Source: Arion vulgaris (taxonomy: Eukaryota > Mollusca > Gastropoda > Stylommatophora > Arionidae). Taken from it: 64,000 nt of DNA. Of the stretch, positions 1-12,000 are shown piece after piece (the stretch's first letter is position 1; every line of letters begins with the position of its first letter). Below the pieces are notes generated by a model. It saw only the letters and a program-made list of their open reading frames with translations, searched no databases and was not told the DNA's origin. The position numbers were made by a program, and so were the translations under genes. The DNA lies in the NCBI GenBank assembly GCA_020796225.1, contig CM036768.1, positions 39,132,789 to 39,196,788 on the forward strand. The letters run 5' to 3'.

Positions 1-1560
1 TTTCAATATCTGGGTATGGAGGTAGGTATTTGTGGCGTAGGTCACTGAGTGCAGGGCACTGGAAGAGATGGTGTGTGACAGTTTCTTCTGAATAGTCACA
101 CAGTTGACATTGTGGGCAATCTTTGGTTGGATGCGGTGTAGGTGAGCATTCATGGGCACATGTTGTGTCCTAAGGTGGAAAATAATGACTTGCTCTTGTC
201 ATGTGAGGTGATTTATGGCATCTTTGGGATTTGGAGTGGTCATGTGTTTAAAGAGGGCTCTGCCTGTTTTGCCCATTCATTCATTCACTCCTCCTTTTTG
301 TTACTGCTTATTATTTGTTTAGCAGTCTGCAGAGTTATTGGTCTGTCATGTTGTTGACTATTTGCTTCTGCCTTTGCAAGGATGTCTGCTCTTTCATTTC
401 CCTGTATGCTGCTGTGTCCTGGTATCCACTGTAAGGTAAGCTTGATGGCAAAGGTGTTGATGGATGAACTGATGGATAGAGCCAGGGACTGGCATGCAGA
501 GCTCTCAGGGTTTGCATTTTCTAGTGCCTATTGCACTGACTTACCATCAGTAAAGATAACTGTGTGCTGGGTTTTTCAGGATGGAGCTGGAATATGTTTG
601 TAAGATGGTGCACTGAGGCTTCAATGGCAATGGTCTCAGCCTCAAAATTAGAACAGTACTTGCCACATGCGTTTTGCAACTCATCGCACAATTTGTCTGG
701 GTATTCTATTTGTGCACCGTATCCAGCATTAATAGTCCCCTTGAAGGCTGAGTCATCTGTATATACATGTATCCATTCATCTGGGAAAGATAGGATGGTA
801 TCTTGGGCCACCATCCAGAGATCTACTGGGTCTGAGCTCTTCTTGGTGATGTCTTTGGTAATTGTGGTGTTTATTTTTGGACAGGCAAGACTACAATTTG
901 TAGGGACTTCTGTGTGTACAATTTGTGTCTCTCTTCTGTTTTCTGGCATGTGATATTTTTCTTGCAGGCCTAATGCCACGTCTAGGATTGTTTTTTTGCT
1001 TTAGTCTGTGTTGGTGGTCGCCAGTTGTCTACTATTTGTCTGTTATGGTGGTTTCTACTAAGTCTTTTATATCTTTCCACTGTCTCTACTACTGCTGCCT
1101 TCCTCCGCATTCGCAAGGGCTCGATGTTTGTATGGATTTCACATGCTGCTGTAGGAGCTGATCTCATACCTACAGCGATGAAATGCACTGCCTGGCTCTG
1201 TACTTTGTCCAGAGCTTCCTTTGTTGTTTTGCTACATGTTGCCTGCAGTGCTAGGTTGCAATCCATTACAGAGCGTACATAACTGATGTAGAGTTACCTC
1301 AGTGTGTTTTTGTTTGCGTCCCATGAGGTACTTGCAAGTCGTTTTAGGAGATTTAGTCTCTTTTTTTTTACTTCAACTTCAGGTTTTGGACATGTTTGTT
1401 AAATGAGAGCTGCCTATCCATCGTCACACCTAGGTATGTTGGGTTATCTTCTTTCTTTAGGATATTACCATCTAGTGTTAGTGTCATATTTTTCTTTGCC
1501 ACCTTGTTACTCCTGGTGAAAATAAAGTAGGTTGTCTTGGTGTAGTTCACTTTCAATTTT
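1..1560 (-). pseudogene. 3' part of an RNase H-bearing non-LTR retrotransposon
   Basis: Read on the minus strand, conserved pieces occur in the expected order but in shifting frames. The end of the reverse transcriptase lies at 1556-1368 (TYLGVTMDRQLSFNKHV). The connecting region is at 1266-982 (ALDKVQSQAVHF, then PLRMRRKAAVVETVERYKR). RNase H spans roughly 930-370: YTDDSA and FEAE carry the first acidic residues at 979-521, and after a frameshift near 560 come FTDGKS and GNERADILAK. A terminal zinc-knuckle-like segment lies near 121-57 (CPQC, HHLFQC). Family knowledge: this order is that of LINEs whose pol carries RNase H after the RT. It is 5' truncated at about 1560, where the macro-repeat begins, and its 3' end may run beyond the window. 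Several frameshifts and stops make it inactive. Confidence 0.85.
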
Positions 1561-1570
1561 CATGTCTCTG

Positions 1571-1845
1571 ACATATAAAAAGACACAATGTGTTGGAGAA
1601 GACCATTATTGAAGGATCCATTCCAGGAAATAGAAGAAGAAGACAATGGAGAAGATAGATTAAGGATGTAAATGATTATTTGAGCATGATGGCTACAGAT
1701 GTGGGACTTCTAGCCTATGAGAGAGAGAGAGAAACTACAAAAGACTGTTAAGGTGACAACTATCTGCTCATCATCAAATAGCTTGTCTTGTGCAGAACTT
1801 TGCCACCTTAATAGTCTTTTAGAATTTCTCTTTCTCATAGGTCAG
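1571..1845 (+). pseudogene. C-terminal and 3' end of a plus-strand LINE (truncated)
   Basis: This matches the end of the right-block LINE (about 13978-14230). In shifting frames it reads as the C-terminal tail of a LINE polyprotein, with IKDVNDYLSMMA followed by LLAYERE. The copy begins abruptly at 1571 against the unrelated RNase H LINE, so it is the 5'-cut remnant of a preceding macro-unit whose other part has been lost or replaced. Confidence 0.7.
1715..1840. repeat. Inverted repeat joining two LINE 3' ends tail-to-tail
   Basis: The arm at 1715-1760 (CTATGAGAGAGAGAGAAACT onward) is the imperfect reverse complement of 1797-1840. Both arms encode the same LINE C-terminus (TYERE-like) reading toward each other. 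The structure recurs in unit 2 near 14124-14250, and in unit 4 it is split by a LINE insertion at 38011-39080. Confidence 0.75.
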
Positions 1846-2105
1846 ATGGCCTGTCTCTAAACCGGTCATGCTTAAACCATCAGTTACATTCTGACTCCAT
1901 CTTCACCGTGGTCTTCCTCTTCTTCTTTTTGCTGGGATGCCTCCTTCCATGATGGTCTTCTCCAGCCTTTTGTGTCTCTGTTATGTTCAAAATACTTTAA
2001 TTTTCTCATTCTTATTTGTCTCATCAATCAGTTTTCTTTGATTTTGAGTTCTTTCTTCTCTATTAGTTCTATTCTCTATCCATGATATAAGAGAAGAGAA
2101 AAAAT
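1797..2105 (-). pseudogene. C-terminal fragment of a minus-strand LINE, same family as the facing plus copy
   Basis: On the minus strand I read pieces of IRMRKLKYFEH, then in shifted frames EKTIMEGGIPAKRRRGRP and GLETGHLTYERE. These are the usual basic C-terminal stretch of LINE polyproteins. Stops and frame changes are frequent. The same segment recurs at about 14200-14510 and 39100-39380. Confidence 0.7.
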
Positions 2106-2950
2106 AGAACTATCCAGAAAGATCTGTTTAAGACAAACTATTTGAAGATGAAAGTATGTTACACTAAAACTGAATAACAATGGTGATGTATAAAATAAAA
2201 TAGCAAATGATGGATAAAGGAAAATATAAAGTGTGTGACATTTTTATATATAATAACAGAAGTCAAATGTTGACTAAAAGATCTTTATCAAACATGAAAC
2301 ACACAAAAACAATATAGACATTTGCTGGATCCAAAGAGGAAGACAGAAAAGTTGGGAAGTGTTCCTTTATATATATGCTTCAGACTCTAAATTGATGTTA
2401 CTTACATTCTGCAGCTTGTTCCTCTTTTGATTTTTTCAATATTTGGATATGATACTGTAAAGAATCTGAAAAAAAGGATACACTAATTATACAATCTATT
2501 ATTAATTCATAACTATTTTATTAAGTTATGCATCCCAAATGTGATATAAATATGTTTGTAATCAAGACTTGAATGTTCTTGACATAAACACATTCATATG
2601 AGAGACAGTCGCCATAGACAGCTGCATCTAGAGAAAGGAAATGCAGTGTGGAACTGTTGCATTTTGAGTAGTCTGATCAAGCAGACAGAGGAAAAGAGGC
2701 ATTACAACAAGATTGAATCTCATATCAAAAGAAGCGTCTCATCATTTTGATGAGAGAATTGCGATAGAGACTGTCACTCCCGCATCAAACTTTACAGTCA
2801 CCAACACAACTGGAGAGTACCTATCCAACAAAGTAGCTCTATAGTCCTTCAAGACTAAAAGAGGCCAATTACTACTAGAAAGCTTCATTGGCCTCTTTGT
2901 CTCATGAGACAATAGGTTTTGCGTCATGTAGTTTGTTCTCTGTTGAATCA
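2106..2950. other. Non-coding part of the left block
   Basis: This is AT-rich sequence with no recognisable protein. It is repeated nearly exactly at about 14509-15353, and in diverged form at about 32561-33410 and 39380-40260. A single 24-bp segment here (around 2585-2610, CATTCATATGAGAGACAG) is the one that became tandemly amplified in unit 4. Confidence 0.6.
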
Positions 2951-4060
2951 AGTCTGTTGTAGAAGTAATGGCCTATTCTGGAGTGGCAATCCTTGCCACT
3001 GTTGCTGCAGGTGAAAATGGAGTTGATGTAGAGGATGGTCTCTCTGCTCTCTGTACTCTCTTTTGCCTCCATATGTGATGGTAATTCTCTTCTTTTCTTT
3101 TTGAGCCATCCGTCAGTGCAGCAATCCTGGTTTGCCTCACAGCTTCAGGGTAAGAAGAGTTTTCCAGCACAGGCTTCTGCTGTGACTAGTTTTCTTCTGC
3201 CATTTAATGTCAGTGTCCAGGTTTGGCACTGATAGCATAATGTAGGGAGAAATATTGTGTTGTACAATGCTCTTTTTGTGTTCATGGTGACCTGTACCTG
3301 TTTGTATTTCAAAATTGGTACCATTTGTCCTAGTGTTTGATTGCTGTGAAGATGCTCTCTAGGTATGTAAAGTCTTTGACTTGTTTTAATGGGTGTTTGT
3401 CGATGTAGCTATTGGTAGTGTTTTCCTCTCTAGTGAATATCATTACTTCAGTTATGTCTATATTTATTCTCATATTGTATTCATTGCATGCTAACTGGAG
3501 TCTGTTAATGTGTTGCTGTACCTCTGTTATTGATATGATTGCTTGGTCGTCTGCAAAAAGAAATTTGTTTAAGAGTTCCCAATGTTGTTCTCTTCACTAG
3601 TGTTAGCAGTTTTACAGATTTGATCTATATATGTGATGTGTCTCAAGACACAGAGAAGACTTATCATCAATATAAGAAAGAGGCAGTCATCATTTTTGGG
3701 CATGTGATGAGGAGGGAGGTTTAGAACACATTGTGACAACCGGTAAAATTGAGGGTAGATGAGACAGAGGAAGACAGAGAGAGAAAATTTTGGATAGCCT
3801 GATTCAAGGGACAGTAGAGCGTCAGCATCTGAGTTGATAGCAAACACCAACGACAGAGATTTGTGGAGATCCATGATTGCCTACCCCAGCCGACACGGCA
3901 CTTGATGATGATGATGATGTGATGAACAGCAGTGGTGATAATACACATCCTTGTCTTACTCCTGACCCAACGTGGAACTTTTCAGATAGGTCTGTGTTTC
4001 TTCTAACTATGCACTGGCTGTTTATATAGATGATCTTGCATAGATTAATTAGGTGTTCAT
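2951..4060 (-). pseudogene. Decayed non-LTR reverse transcriptase, interrupted
   Basis: Minus-strand reading gives RT motif pieces: [14 protein letters not shown] near 3990-3930, the catalytic box FLFADDQAIIS near 3575-3540, then FTREENTT and VKDFTYLESIF, then a C-terminal CQTWTL segment near 3215. The piece toward 2973-3170 ends in a zinc-finger-like string (CSNSGKDCHSRIG). A plus-strand LINE tail (about 3640-3921) splits the GVRQGC and FADD boxes. CQTW-type relatives occur on the plus strand at 47763-48190 and 62828-63150. Many stops; inactive. Confidence 0.75.
3640..3921 (+). pseudogene. LINE 3' end with (TGA)n tail inserted in antisense LINE
   Basis: Plus-strand reading gives IFGHVMRRE then, after a one-base slip, HIVTTGKIEGR and a basic RQRE stretch, the common end of LINE polyproteins. 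It closes with a TGATGATGATGATGATG run at 3904-3921, acting as a microsatellite-type 3' tail. Its position between two RT boxes of the minus-strand LINE indicates a later insertion. It is repeated at about 16043-16322. Confidence 0.75.
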
Positions 4061-5100
4061 TAACCCCATAGTTTTTTTGTGTGATGTAAATGCTGCATCA
4101 TCAGCAAACAGAAGTTCCCTGATGGTGACCCTTTGAACTTTGGTCATTGCTTTAAGTTGAGCCACGTTGAAAAGATTTCTATCTGATCGTGTGTGGAGAA
4201 ATATACCCTCTTTGGCTGATTTGAAAGCATGAGAGAGAAGCAAGGACAAAAATATCCCATAGAGTGTGAGTACAATTACACACCCCTGTTTGATGCTGCT
4301 GGTGATAGTAAATGCACTTGAGGAAGCCCCATCAAACATTACTGTACCCTTCATGTTATTTTGAAATGATGATATTATTTTAAGTAGCATGGGAAGAGGG
4401 AGCCGTTTTTCCTAGAATCTTGAAGATGCCAACTCTACTCACTAGATCAAGTGCTTTTGTTAGAATTATGAAGGCAATGTATAGTGGCATTTCGTGTTTG
4501 TGACATTTGTCCTGCAGTTGTCTCGAGGAGAATAACATGTCAATGGTGGATCTGTTGGATCTAAATCCACATTGTGACTCTGGGTATACTTGGTTTTGTA
4601 GCTTTTGTAGCCTATTTAATACAACAGGTGCAAAGACCTTACTGAGCAACAAGATACCACGGTAGTTTTTACAGCTGCCCCAATCACCTTTACTTTTGTA
4701 GTGATCTCGTGTGTGCTTATTTTAAGGCACTTTGTAAGCTAATATTCATTTTCGTAAGGCTGTTCTTGATGCCATCGCTCCATCTTTGCGTGGTCTTTCT
4801 TTGCCTTGTACTCAGTATACTTTTTGTGTGTGGCTCTCTGTGGTACCATCATTCCATCTCAGTCTGAAAATCCATCAAAGACATCCGTTGATAGAGGTCT
4901 GAATCTTATTTGTATTTAACTTGGTGACACCAATATTTTTTTGTCTTTTCAACTAATTATTAATTACTGCTATTTTTAGAATGTCAGTTATCTGTGTAAG
5001 ATCTTCTGTCATGCCAGAAGACATTGTTCCTACATTCCAGCTAGCTAAGCAAAGGACTGGTGCTTTCTTGATTTTGTTATTATTGTTTGGTGCCATACTT
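4049..5100 (-). pseudogene. Non-LTR retrotransposon: endonuclease start fused to RT (unit 1)
   Basis: On the minus strand, 5080-4945 reads as an endonuclease N-terminus (CLASWNVGTMSSGMTEDLTQ) and stops. The RT starts near 4690 (KGDWGSCKNYRGI) and runs through CGFRSNRSTIDMLF, a DLTKAFD-like box (ILTKALDLV), IKQGCV and the catalytic LFADDAAF near 4110-4080. Most of the endonuclease is missing. In this unit the RT frame is broken near 4395 (two pieces, 4652-4380 and 4390-4049), whereas in unit 2 it is one frame. The KALD substitution at the first catalytic aspartate position region and the missing endonuclease argue against activity. Confidence 0.85.
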
Positions 5101-6816
5101 AAGTCCACTTATCAGATAATACCTTGAACTCGTTGAAGGAGGTGAACTGTGGTGGGATAACACCTTATTGTCCGGGAACTGCCTGCCTTGAGGCATGCGG
5201 TAGCTGTACAGCTGTGATGATGCTCTGTTGGGCAACCTCCTCGGAGAGGGGTTGATGATCACGGGTAATGATGACCACACAAATTTTCATCCAAAGGAAT
5301 GTAGTTGCGTTATGTTTGTCTGTGTGTGCGTAGATGACTAGTGAGCCCGATATGGGCTTGAAATGTACAGCTGTAAGATGCAATGATCTATCCTACCGTC
5401 GAAGACAACCCATGATTTCCGATACTCTACGCCAATTGAGGTGGACTTATAACCCATAAATATTGTCTTCTGTGTTGGTTTGCTCAACAAAGTTGACCCC
5501 AAAATGACCTCTGTGACTCATGTCCAGAAAATTTGTATGGATCAGCTGAGTTGCCCAAGAGTCTACTACCCTCTCTTCGCTGTGCTGAGTCTAGAGCAGT
5601 GCAAGCGAGACGTCTAGTATCAGTTTGGTTGCTAGAGCTGCCGATAGGGCATCATATTGTTACTATTTCGAATAAGGATCCACAAGATCACTAATGTGAA
5701 GTCTGTCAAGGACCTGGACCTGGCTGATCAGAAAAATCATCCCCTTCTTCTTCAGCATGCTTTTCATCTTGTAAGAGAATCATGGTTATGTTATTTTTAG
5801 AGTAAAAACTGCCCCTAGTAATTTAACAAATACAACTGTCTTCAAATGTAAATAGCATGTACTATTTTGCAATTTATTACAAAAATGGAACATTACAAAT
5901 ATTAAATTTTCTTCCCCCCGGTTCAACAATGGACAATAACAGTCAATATCTACTGACTTTATATTCTGGACTGTCATCTAGGGCACTATGAATAAGCTCT
6001 CAACCTTTCTAACTGACTCTCCTGTTTTTGCCGCCATTCTATGATTCTTCAACTGTCGGTTCCAGTCAAGTGTTAGTTTTAGTTTAGTCATCAGATCATC
6101 ATCACTGCGCATCAAACCAATTAGTTCATAAGTGCTCTGATCTCTTTCTCAGTATGTATCTCAGAATGTGGCAACTAACCACACCAGTTCTATGTTAGTT
6201 TACAATTTATTTGTCTGTGGGTTCCATTATACTGCTCTTGTCTAGCTACACCACATTTTATTTAATATGCACAAAAGTAAAACTAGCCTTTATCAGCATA
6301 GACCTCTTCAGAGACTACAACATTGTCTTTGAGTCCAACTCCATCTCAATTTTCTAAAGCATACTCGAGTCACTGAGAAAACATGCATTGATAAAAGTCT
6401 CAAACTAGCCAGATCATCGCTTTAGTTACTGCCATAATCTCCATAGTGAGACTACTTGTCGGTACAGCAAAACCACCAGTGTCTTCCTTTATATCATCTC
6501 ATCTGACTTGAGCAGTGAATGTCCATGATCTCTGCTCCATAGCCAAACCACTGATGAGATAATTACATCAGGAAGAATCACCATGTATAACCATCATGCA
6601 ACCTATTCTCTTTATCAAACTCTAAAAATAGGACACGTTATAGACACTTTGGTTAATGTTCAAACTTTTCAATCAATTCTGTTAGAGATTCTGATGAAGT
6701 AAGACATGTCATTTATGTCCTGCTTTAAGCAAGTTACAATTTTATTAAACTTTCACAAAAGAGAACTGAACTGGTCAAAGTTCTAATCATGCAAGATGAA
6801 CACATATTCAAAAACT
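5101..6816. other. Left-block spacer before the satellite
   Basis: No recognisable protein. Sequence near 5100-5460 may be the 5' untranslated leader of the minus-strand LINE, since it lies directly upstream of the endonuclease start. The site TTTAAGC at 6723-6729 is the empty counterpart of a TTAA insertion in unit 3 (35280-35612). The block is repeated at about 17500-19212. Confidence 0.55.
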
Positions 6817-9596
6817 ACTGAACACTTCTCTCCTCTCTTACTGAACACTTCTCTCCTCTCTAACTGAACACTTCTCTCCTCTCCTAACTGAACACTTCTC
6901 TCCTCTCTACTGAACACTTCTCTCCTCTCTAACTGAACACTTCTCTCCTCTCTAACTGAACACTCCTCTCCTCTCTTACTGAACACTTCTCTCCTCTCTA
7001 ACTGAACACTTATCTCCTCTCTAACTGAACACTTCTCTCATCTCTAACTGAACACTTCTCTCCTCTCTTACTAAACACTTCTCTCCTCTCTAACTGAACA
7101 CTTCTCTCCTCTCTTACTAAACACTTCTCTCCTCTCTAACTGAACACTTCTCTCCTCTCTAACTGAACACTTCTCTCCTCTCTAACTAAACACTTCTCTC
7201 CTCTCTAACTGAACATTTCCCTTCCTCTCTAACTGAACACTTCTCTCTTACTGAACATTTCTCTCCTCTCTTACTAAACACTTCTCTCCTCTCTAACTGA
7301 ACACTTCTCTCCTCTCTTACTGAACACTTCTCTCCTCTTTTACTGAACACTTCCCCTCTCTAACTGAACACTTCTCTCCTCTCTTACTAAACACTTCTCT
7401 CCTCTCTAACTGAACACTTTTCTCCTCTCTTACTGAACACTTCTCTCCTCTCTTACTGAACACTTCTCTCCTCTCTAACTGAACACTTCTCTCCTCTCTT
7501 ACTGAACACTTCTCTCCTCTCTAACTGAACACTTCTCTCCTCCCTAACTGAACACTTCTCTCCTCTCTAACTGAACACTTCTCTCTTACTGAACACTTCT
7601 CTCCTCTCTTACTAAACACTTCGCTCCTTCTTACTAAACACTTCGCCTTCTAACTGAACACTTCTCTCCTCTCTACTAAAACTTCTCTCCTCTCTTACTA
7701 AACACTTCTGCCTCTCTTACTAAACACTTCGCTCCTCTCTACTAAACACTTCTCTCCTCTCTTACTAAACACTTCGCTCCTCTCTTACTAAACACTTCGC
7801 TCCTCTCTTACTGAACACTCTCTCCTCTCTAACTGAACACTTCTCTCTCTCTAACTGAACACTCTTCCTCTCTTACTGAACACTTCTCTCCTCTCTAACT
7901 GAACACTTCTCTCCTCTCTAACTGAACACTTTCCTCTCTAACTGAACACTTCCCCTCTCTTACTAAACACTTCTCTCTCTCTAACTGAACACTTCTCTCT
8001 CTTACTAACACTTCTCTCCTCTCTAACTGAACACTTCTCTCCTCTCTAACTGAACACTTCTCTCCTCTCTAACTAAACACTTCTCTCCTCTCTAACTGAA
8101 CACTTCTCTCCTCTCTAACTGAACACTTCTCTCTACTGAACACTTCTCTCCTCTCTTACTAAACACTTCTCTCTCTCTAACTGAACACTTCTCCTCTTTT
8201 ACTGAACACTTCTCTCCTCTCTTACTGAACACTTATCTCCTCTCTAACTGAACACTTCTCTCCTCTCTTACTAAACACTTCTCTCCTCTCTAACTGAACA
8301 CTTCTCTCCTCTCTACTGAACACTTCTCCTCTCTTACTGAACACTTCTCCCCTCTCTAACTGAACACTCTCTCCTCTCTTACTGAACACTTCTCTCCTCT
8401 CTAACTGAACACTTCTCTCCTCCCTAACTGAACACTTCTCTCCTCTCTAACTGAACACTTCTCTCCTCTCTTACTGAACACTTCTCTCCTCTCTTACTAA
8501 ACACTTCGCTCCTCTCTTACTGAACACTTCTCCTCTCTAACTGAACACTTCTCTCCTCTCTACTAAACACTTCTCTCCTCTCTTACTAAACACTTCTCCT
8601 CTCTTACTAAACACTTCTCCTCTCTTACTAAACACTTGCTCCTTCTTACTAAACACTTCTCCTCTCTTACTGAACACTTCTCTCCTCTCTAACTGAACAC
8701 TTCTCTTCTCTCTTACTGAACACTTCTCTCTCTCTTACTGAACACTTCTCTCCTCTCTTACTGAACACTTTGCTCCTCTCTTACTGAACACTTCTCTCCT
8801 CTCTTACTGAACATTTCCCTCCTCTCTTACTGAACACTTCTCTCTCTCTTACTGAACACTTCTCTCCTCTCTTACTGAACACTTTGCTCCTCTCTTACTC
8901 AACACTTCTCTCCTCTCTACTGAACACTTCGCTCCTCTCAACTGAACACTTCTCTCCCTCTAACTGAACACTTCTCTCCTCTCTAACTGAACACTTCGCT
9001 CCTCTCTTACTCAACACTTCGGCTCCTCTCTTACTGAACACTTCTCTCCTCTCTAACTGAACACTTTCTCTCTCTTACTGAACACTTCTCTCCTCTCTTA
9101 CTGAACACTTCTCTCCTCTCTAACTGAACACTTCTCTCCTCTCTTACTGAACATTTCCTCTCTAACTGAACACTTTTCTCCTCTCTTACTGAACACTTCT
9201 CTCCTCTCTAACTGAACACTTCTCTCCTCTCTAACTGAACACTTCTCTCCTCTCTTACTGAACACTTCTGTCATCTCTTACTGAACACTTCTGTCATCTC
9301 TTACTGAACACTTCTCTCCTCTCTTACTGAACACTTCTGTCATCTCTTACTGAACACTTCTGTCATCTCTTACTGAACACTTCTCTCCTCTCTTACTAAA
9401 CACTTCTCTCCTCTCTACTGAACACTTCTCTCCTCTCTAACTGAACACTTCTCTCTTACTAAACACTTCTCTCCTCTCTAACTGAACACTTTTCTCCTCT
9501 CTAACTGAACACTTCTCTCCTCTCTTACTGAACAGTTTGCTCCTCTCTAACTGAACACTTCTCTCCTCTCTTACTCAACACTTCGCTTCTCTCTTC
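6817..9596. repeat. 23-bp satellite array 1 (about 120 copies)
   Basis: The consensus monomer is AACACTTCTCTCCTC followed by TCTAACTG or TCTTACTG, 23 bp. Common variants are AAC-AC/TAAAC, CTTCGCTCC, CATTTC, and an 18-bp form lacking CTCCT. One strand is almost pure pyrimidine. The array starts immediately after CATATTCAAAAACTA and ends at CTCTCTTCA, before AACTAGAATAATAAAATAG. Open frames here are a by-product of the simple composition, since 23 is not a multiple of three. Confidence 0.97.
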
Positions 9597-9716
9597 AACT
9601 AGAATAATAAAATAGTCACCAATTCATAAACTAATGATGGATTTCAGAACAGCACAGATTTTATGTCTTGATTATGAGTCAGTCCTATGACGCTTGGATT
9701 AGGACATTGTGTTACA
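9597..9716. other. Start of the right block
   Basis: Single-copy-like flank following the satellite, beginning AACTAGAATAATAAAATAG. It is repeated at about 27546 and, after the TTAA element of unit 3, at 36033. No gene is seen. Confidence 0.7.
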
Positions 9717-11316
9717 GATCAGCTAGCCTGACGACCAACTGCTTTGTACAAGCTCCCAGGAAAGTATGAAAAAAAGAAGACAAACAAAGCAAGGAGGAAG
9801 AAGAAGTTTAGAACAAGGAGAAATAAAAGCTATCCGAACTGCAGACCGGTCAGTCAGACTCTTAAGAAAAAGGATCGAACTTGACCACTCAAACTTGACT
9901 CTTAGAGAGTTCAGACTTAATGAATACAAAGTAGGATGGTGCTGCTATCCCTTCTCTCTAAACAATACATTCAACACACAAAAGTAAACGTATAATAATG
10001 ACACATAAATCAATTTTTTAAGATTCAATTTTCATTTAATTTACTTAAAGCAATAAGTCGCTCTGTTTCAAGAGGGAAAATACACGCTTTAATTAAGCTT
10101 TTTCTTGAGGCTTTCAGTATGCATATCAACAAGAAAAGAAAAACAAGAAAAGAAAATTATCTTCCAACAACTCAATTTTATCAAACTTTTCTAAAAGTTG
10201 GAGGATCAATCTCCATCAGTTCGATCAGATATCAATCTTATTATTCCCTTCCTATACTGTCATGTTAACAAACATTAGACAATGGCTAATAGTAACTATA
10301 TTACAATTCCTACACAAAAACACACAATGGTTTGTTTTCCTTATCATCAATACAAAGGATTATATCCTCATCAAAAGACCATGACTGACAGTGTCTGGTC
10401 AGCTTTCCTCTCAGGAAAAGTCCTTGATTGAATTTCAGCATCAATCAACAATGTTCTGATGTCATCCTTCAGGTCTGATTGACAATATTTATGATGGTGT
10501 TGATAACGAATGTTCGATGATTAGTTGGAAGATAAGAAATTTCAGTCTCTCCTGGTCCTCATAAAGAATGTCTATAGTGTTGTAGCAACGTCCATCGTTG
10601 AGGCTATCTCTCTAGTGGGCGAGCTTCAGGATCCAGGTTCCTTCTCTCACTAGTGGGCTGGCTACGGGATCCAGGTTTCTTCTCTCTTTAGTGGGCTGGC
10701 TTCATGCAAAGTATACTGGAATGTTCATGTACATCTGTAGGTTGCCCAAAACAAACTCTCTATTAGGCTAGCAATGTGTGGGTACTCTGACCTTCAATGA
10801 TCAATCTTCAATTCTGGATATCGAGAATGGTTGGGTCTTTCAACATTCATCTCTCTGCAGTGCTGCCAACATCCAGGTCTCCATTTTATCAGCACAACTT
10901 CACTGTTTCATACTCGATGTGCAAGTTGTTGTAATATCTACTGTTACGATATCAATATCGATATCTCGATATCAAAGTGTTAGGTTCTCTCTGCATGACC
11001 TCTCTGCAATGCTGACAATTATTCAAGTTTTTATCACTTCAAACGTCTATACTTCTTTAATCTCTTCTTCAAAATCATCAGAAATACTACATTATATGGT
11101 TGTTCTTGAAACACACAACCTCACTTTTGTGTTCTGGAAGAGCAGGTCCTTCTAACTTCTGTTGCACTCTCCATAGCTAGGTGTTCTCTCTCTCTAGTCG
11201 TATCCTAGTATTTAATTACGTCAACATTCCATACTATGTTTTTCAATCCTGCACTTTAGTGTGCGTTTTATATTTTGTGGGAATCATCCTCATATTCTCC
11301 AGAGGTGAATCTGTCA
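9717..11316. mobile_element. 1.6-kb insertion present in units 1 and 2, absent from unit 3
   Basis: Unit 3 passes from sequence matching about 9710 directly to sequence matching about 11317 (junction near 36145-36165), so about 1.6 kb is extra here and at about 27665-29264. The left edge (CAGATCAGCTAGCC, then a purine-rich AAG/GGAAG stretch) resembles purine-rich LINE-like sequence at 61360-61440, suggesting a retroelement leader. I could not assign a protein; the 125-residue frame at 10778-11155 shows no motif I recognise. A deletion in unit 3 is the alternative. Confidence 0.5.
10608..10712. repeat. Three imperfect repeats of about 40-45 bp
   Basis: The phrase CTAGTGGGCTGGCTNCRGGATCCAGG (written with ambiguity codes) recurs as GTGGGCGAGCTTCAGGATCC, GTGGGCTGGCTACGGGATCC and GTGGGCTGGCTTCATGC, each followed or preceded by TTCTTCTCTC. 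It is present identically in unit 2 near 28556-28660. Confidence 0.65.
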
Positions 11317-12000
11317 CAATTGCACCAAGACACAAGACATGCATAACAAACAGGAGTGTATGCTTCAGGGGTAAAGTTGATATTTTATTAGCATCCTAAG
11401 CATCATCATTACAAAACTTTACACAACTCACCCATTTGTTGTTTCAAAAGATGAACAGCTTTACATTTGTCTCTATTAGCTGTCTCAAGCTCACACTTTT
11501 CTTTCATCATCACTGTTACTGTAAACATAAAAGACATAAGTTTTTCTCATCTGTTAACTCCTTGCGGACATATTCCCACAAAGTATGGTAGTTGATCATA
11601 GTCAAAAAGATACAGTACCACATAGTGGAGCATTTTAGGTAATCAAAATATAGAGTGTATATACATGTGAATTACAGGTAAGTCTACTAAGGGTTAAAGT
11701 GAATATTAAAGACAACATATTTTGTTCCCTCATTTGCAAAAGGGGAGCTGAAAAAATTGTTTCGTTTTCATATCTGTGCCACTGTGAACATAAAGACAAA
11801 ACATTCTCTTCTCATTTGCTAAAGTGGACATAAAAAAAGTTTCTTTTCTTTCTTTATCTATGTTTGGAACAATCAGGATATTGTTCCAGTGATCCCTGAT
11901 TTCAATGTAGATGAGATTGAGTTGCTAGTCCTATCAGAGACTAACAATAAAAAACGCAGATCCAGTGTTCAAGTTAAGCATATAAAAGAAAACTTGTACG
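11317..12000. other. Right-block spacer upstream of the LINE
   Basis: AT-rich sequence with short internal repetition (CATTTGCTAAAG-type phrases near 11730 and 11815). A piece near 11885-11915 could read VIPDFN, resembling the GDFN box of AP endonucleases, which would extend the LINE upstream; this is weak. The 72-residue frame at 11181-11399 is not recognisable. Confidence 0.45.

Noticed and set aside
10945..10978. Palindromic GATATC/ATCGAT run as an operator-like site
   Set aside because: Short alternating GATATC repeats in AT-rich DNA; no partner gene, and present only as part of the duplicated block.
10778..11155. 125-residue frame conserved identically at 28726-29103
   Set aside because: Identity reflects the recent macro-unit duplication; neighbouring non-coding sequence is equally identical, so it is not evidence of selection.
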